Shown here: one piece after another, positions 14,092 to 16,486 of the stretch
How positions within the stretch are numbered: position 1 is the first letter of the stretch
Layout: each line of letters begins with the position of its first letter
Assembly (NCBI GenBank): GCA_030612965.1
Contig: JAUWMW010000019.1
Coordinates: 1-16,486 of the forward strand
DNA length: 16,486 nucleotides
Origin: a bacterium
Lineage (GTDB): Bacteria > Zixibacteria > MSB-5A5 > GN15 > FEB-12
Direction: 5' to 3'
Made by a program: the position numbers and the translations under genes
Notes under the pieces: generated by a model
The model's input: the letters and a program-made list of their open reading frames with translations, nothing else
Told to the model about the DNA's origin: nothing
The model's database searches: none

Positions 14092-15497
14092 CCTCTTTTT
14101 CCGCCCCGGTATGGTTCGAACTTGAACTGGCCGTTGCCGCGCCGTTCGATGATGCCTTGCTCATGCAACTTGACCAGTGTGCGGCTCGCTACCAGATTCC
14201 AGAACCAGTAACGCATTCCGTAGGAGGCTTTCTCGCGCCCGTAGCTCTGCGATAACGCCTTCAGGTCGAAGTATGTGTGCACGAGCAGTGAATCGATGTC
14301 ACCAGCCAGGGCGGCCAGGGCCTCCTTCACAACCGTGGTGTCCATGACGAACGTCTCCTGGCGAAAACCCTCACCGTAGGTCCAGTGAGGTTTCTTCTTC
14401 TGTTGCCCCTTTAGAATGAAATCCTCCGCGCATCGGATCTCCGGCAGACTGTCGCCGAACAGGATACTGAAGTGACGCTTGCCCTGAAACAGAGCGTAGA
14501 AGCACGTGCCGTTGAAGTAGGGTCCGCCCTGCACAGCATACATGTAGTTCGGAATCCGGGCGTTACAAATATCGGTGGCGTCATAGATCAACAGGGGCGC
14601 CGAACGCGTGATGAACTTCTGACCCAGATCCCACCATAGGAGCAGAGCCGACACAACCGGGTATGGATGATACAAGATCGAACCGCCGTCAAGGAAAGCA
14701 TTACTGTCGCGGGGCACACGACCCGCCACGACCAGGCGCTCCAAGACGCGACGATAGTCTGGAAGATTGTTCTTAATGGACATGACCAGGCTGTCGGAAA
14801 CATCTTCAGCCATCCGTTTGGCCTGCTCCGCTTCGGGGACAGATATGACGGGCAACTGCAACTGTGTCTGACCGTCGACATCTTTGACATAGCCTTTGGA
14901 TAACATCGATTTGTACATTTCCTGGATGTAAGCTGTATCAGCCGAGGTCATCGCAGCAATCTCCTGAGCACTTTTCCCCTCGTTCAATAGCACCAGCATG
15001 AGACGGGACAGTTGGTTGTCGAAATCAGGATGTTCGTTCACCCTTGGGGGCATGGTGACTTCGATCTCAAGATACGGTTGAATGCTTTCAGGAGGATGGA
15101 AATTGATCATGAAGTTGTCTTCAAAAACCTTCTGGTTCGGCAATATGATATCAAGAGTATCGACGACATCGTACAGAGTAACGCGCCCGTTCGCCACACC
15201 GTAGTTGCCCGGTATGTACAATGTGGCTCTGATTGTTTCCGACGATTCCGGAGGCAGTATGACGTGCGATATCGCCCGTCGATTCGGCGTCAAGTACGAC
15301 CCGCTGAACTGAATCTCGGTTTCGACCGTCAGGAATTTCAGGCCCGGTGTCTTATTCGTTACCTCAAATACTGCCTGGCGGTTCCCCCATCGCAAATCCC
15401 GCTCGATATCACCTACGAGAATATCAGGCCCCTGGGCACAAGCGCTCAGTGTTAGAATCATTATAGCAACAATCAGAAGCTGCACAGGTTTGATCAT
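14088..15497 (-). CDS. 469-residue lipoprotein of unknown function with winged-helix-like segments
   Basis: A lipoprotein signal peptide: MIKPVQLLIVAIMILTLSAC, lipobox LSAC with Cys20. Residues about 30-145 are beta-rich with an Ig-like look (VFEVTNKTPGLKFLTVETEI; SSETIRATLYIPGNYG). Residues about 160-207 (QLSRLMLVLLNEGKSAQEI, AAMTSADTAYIQEMYKSML, SKGYVKD) strongly resemble a helix-turn-helix or winged-helix unit, and the C-terminus (about 428-462: YWFWNLVASRTLVKLHEQG, IIERRGNGQFKF) looks like a second one. Between them is a globular region with WW, Y and C residues (about 275-345). I do not recognise a family. The start is firm: it follows the rlmN stop directly, with AAGGAGAG inside the rlmN end as ribosome binding site. 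The wHTH-like segments in an exported protein are more likely protein-interaction modules than DNA-binding ones. Confidence 0.85.
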   Translation of the reverse strand: MIKPVQLLIVAIMILTLSACAQGPDILVGDIERDLRWGNRQAVFEVTNKTPGLKFLTVETEIQFSGSYLTPNRRAISHVILPPESSETIRATLYIPGNYGVANGRVTLYDVVDTLDIILPNQKVFEDNFMINFHPPESIQPYLEIEVTMPPRVNEHPDFDNQLSRLMLVLLNEGKSAQEIAAMTSADTAYIQEMYKSMLSKGYVKDVDGQTQLQLPVISVPEAEQAKRMAEDVSDSLVMSIKNNLPDYRRVLERLVVAGRVPRDSNAFLDGGSILYHPYPVVSALLLWWDLGQKFITRSAPLLIYDATDICNARIPNYMYAVQGGPYFNGTCFYALFQGKRHFSILFGDSLPEIRCAEDFILKGQQKKKPHWTYGEGFRQETFVMDTTVVKEALAALAGDIDSLLVHTYFDLKALSQSYGREKASYGMRYWFWNLVASRTLVKLHEQGIIERRGNGQFKFEPYRGGKRG

Positions 15498-16486
15498 CTA
15501 CTCTCTCCTTGTCACCCTTGCGGCGCCGGCCAACTGCCCGCAAGCGGCGCCGATATCAGCACCGCGACTCTTGCGAACCGTCACCGCCGGAACGTGCGGG
15601 TATAGCTGCCGAGCAAACCAATCCAGTTTCTCCGGGGAGGGACGATCGAACGGCAGATTACTTACGGGATTATAAGCCAACAAGTTGATTTTGCAAGGAA
15701 TTCCTTGCACCAGCCGGCTGAACGCTTTGACATCCTCGAGACTATCGTTGAACCCGACGAACAGCGCATACTCGAACGTCACCCTCGTCTTCGTCCGGGA
15801 AGTGTACTGTTTCAGTGCCGTCATGAGTTCGTTCAATGGATACTTCCGACTGAGCGGCATGATCTTGACACGTTTCTCCTGAGTCGCGGCATTCAACGAC
15901 ACAGCCAGTCGCGCCTTGCAGCCGCTGTCGGCCAACTTCTGTATTGCGGGGATGATTCCGGCCGTGGAGATCGTTACTTTCTTTGCGGCGTGCGACATCC
16001 CGGCGCCGTCGGATAAAATCGAGATAGCAGTCAACACGTTGTCCAGATTCAGAAGCGGTTCGCCCATCCCCATGAATACGACGTTGGTAAAGACGTCACC
16101 TCCGTGCTGGTCGCGCAAGTGGAGCAACTGCCCAAGGATCTCCCCCACGTTCAAATCACGTTCATAGCCGAGCATACCGGTGGCGCAGAAGCGGCAGCCC
16201 AGGGCGCAACCGACCTGCGATGAAACGCAGACAGTACACCGTCCGGACTCAGGATCCGGAATCAAGACCGTCTCGACACACAAACCGTCGTCAAGTTCAT
16301 ACAAGTACTTCCGAGTCCCGTCTGACGACTCGGCCACATCTTTCACCGCGGGTGTCACAAAAGCAAATGTCTCGGCCAGACGGTCGCGGGTGGGGCGCGA
16401 AAGGTCGGTCATCAGTTCGAAATCATACTGCCTGATTTTATAGAGCCATTTGAACAACTGCCGACCACGGTACGGCTTCTCCCCCA
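15498..16486 (-). CDS. rlmN: Dual-specificity 23S rRNA/tRNA adenine-C2 methyltransferase RlmN; 5' end missing
   Basis: Radical-SAM enzyme that methylates C2 of A2503 in 23S rRNA and A37 of some tRNAs. The coding frame runs off the right edge; the last visible codons read GEKPYRGRQLFKWLYK, a family N-terminal motif, so perhaps 30 residues are missing. Numbering from the first in-frame start-like codon (TTG 16457): the iron-sulphur cysteines are Cys84, Cys88 and Cys91 (CALGCRFC), the resolving cysteine Cys77 (CVSSQVGC) and the methyl-carrying cysteine Cys306 (VRKSRGADIGAACGQL). GMGEPLLN (130-137) and VSLNA (186-190) are also as expected. The final TAG abuts the ATG of the 469-residue lipoprotein gene, and the two are surely co-transcribed. 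Confidence 0.97.
   Translation of the reverse strand, partial: GEKPYRGRQLFKWLYKIRQYDFELMTDLSRPTRDRLAETFAFVTPAVKDVAESSDGTRKYLYELDDGLCVETVLIPDPESGRCTVCVSSQVGCALGCRFCATGMLGYERDLNVGEILGQLLHLRDQHGGDVFTNVVFMGMGEPLLNLDNVLTAISILSDGAGMSHAAKKVTISTAGIIPAIQKLADSGCKARLAVSLNAATQEKRVKIMPLSRKYPLNELMTALKQYTSRTKTRVTFEYALFVGFNDSLEDVKAFSRLVQGIPCKINLLAYNPVSNLPFDRPSPEKLDWFARQLYPHVPAVTVRKSRGADIGAACGQLAGAARVTRRE

Noticed and set aside
1..16486. CRISPR arrays, transposases, phage genes, tRNA or rRNA genes
   Set aside because: No direct-repeat arrays, recombinase motifs, cloverleaf-like sequences or rRNA-like stretches were seen on either strand.

Overview
The window looks like chromosomal DNA from a moderately GC-rich, uncultivated-type bacterium of the FCB superphylum, most likely candidate phylum Zixibacteria or a close relative (inference). 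Three things point there: a secreted protease ending in two dockerin-like repeats, two very large secreted proteins ending in a 'YPNPYR ... GDLVRELIHD ... GKxxII' sorting-type domain, and several lipoproteins of no recognised family. There are no mobile elements, CRISPR arrays, rRNA genes or tRNA genes that I can see.

Region 1 (1-7714, all + strand) encodes exported proteins. It opens with a subtilisin-family protease whose 5' end lies outside the window; behind the catalytic domain it carries PKD, cohesin-like and dockerin-like modules. A hairpin and about 350 bp of apparently non-coding DNA follow. Then come two tandem paralogous secreted proteins of 867 and 872 residues, 11 bp apart and presumably co-transcribed. 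Their shared architecture is a signal peptide, a long conserved N-terminal region with acidic DxDxD loops, an Fn3-like domain and a C-terminal sorting-like domain.

Region 2 (7715-10008). Convergent gene ends are separated by a cluster of strong, partly mutually exclusive hairpins. A GT-B-fold glycosyltransferase-like gene (-) follows, divergent from a protein-L-isoaspartate methyltransferase that carries a lipoprotein-type signal peptide and is therefore predicted to be exported.

Region 3 (10009-11762, mostly - strand). A solitary cheW is framed by an intrinsic terminator and, upstream, a close match to a sigma-28 (FliA) flagellar/chemotaxis promoter. This suggests the organism is motile and that cheW belongs to the motility regulon. 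A roughly 400 bp gap, holding only one doubtful 39-codon reading frame, separates it from a DUF72 (YecE-like) gene.

Region 4 (11906-13638, + strand). An M29 metallo-aminopeptidase with all five metal ligands visible is followed by a rubrerythrin-type ferritin-like protein; a strong GC-rich hairpin lies between them.

Region 5 (13666-16486, - strand) is a tightly packed operon: rlmN (23S rRNA/tRNA adenine C2 methyltransferase, 5' end outside the window), a 469-residue lipoprotein of unknown function that begins directly after the rlmN stop codon, and a 141-residue lipoprotein overlapping it by 4 bp. Most of the window is ordinary. The points most worth checking are the exported isoaspartate methyltransferase, the tandem giant secreted pair, the sigma-28 promoter on cheW, the hairpin cluster at 7762-7847, and the large lipoprotein with winged-helix-like segments coupled to rlmN.
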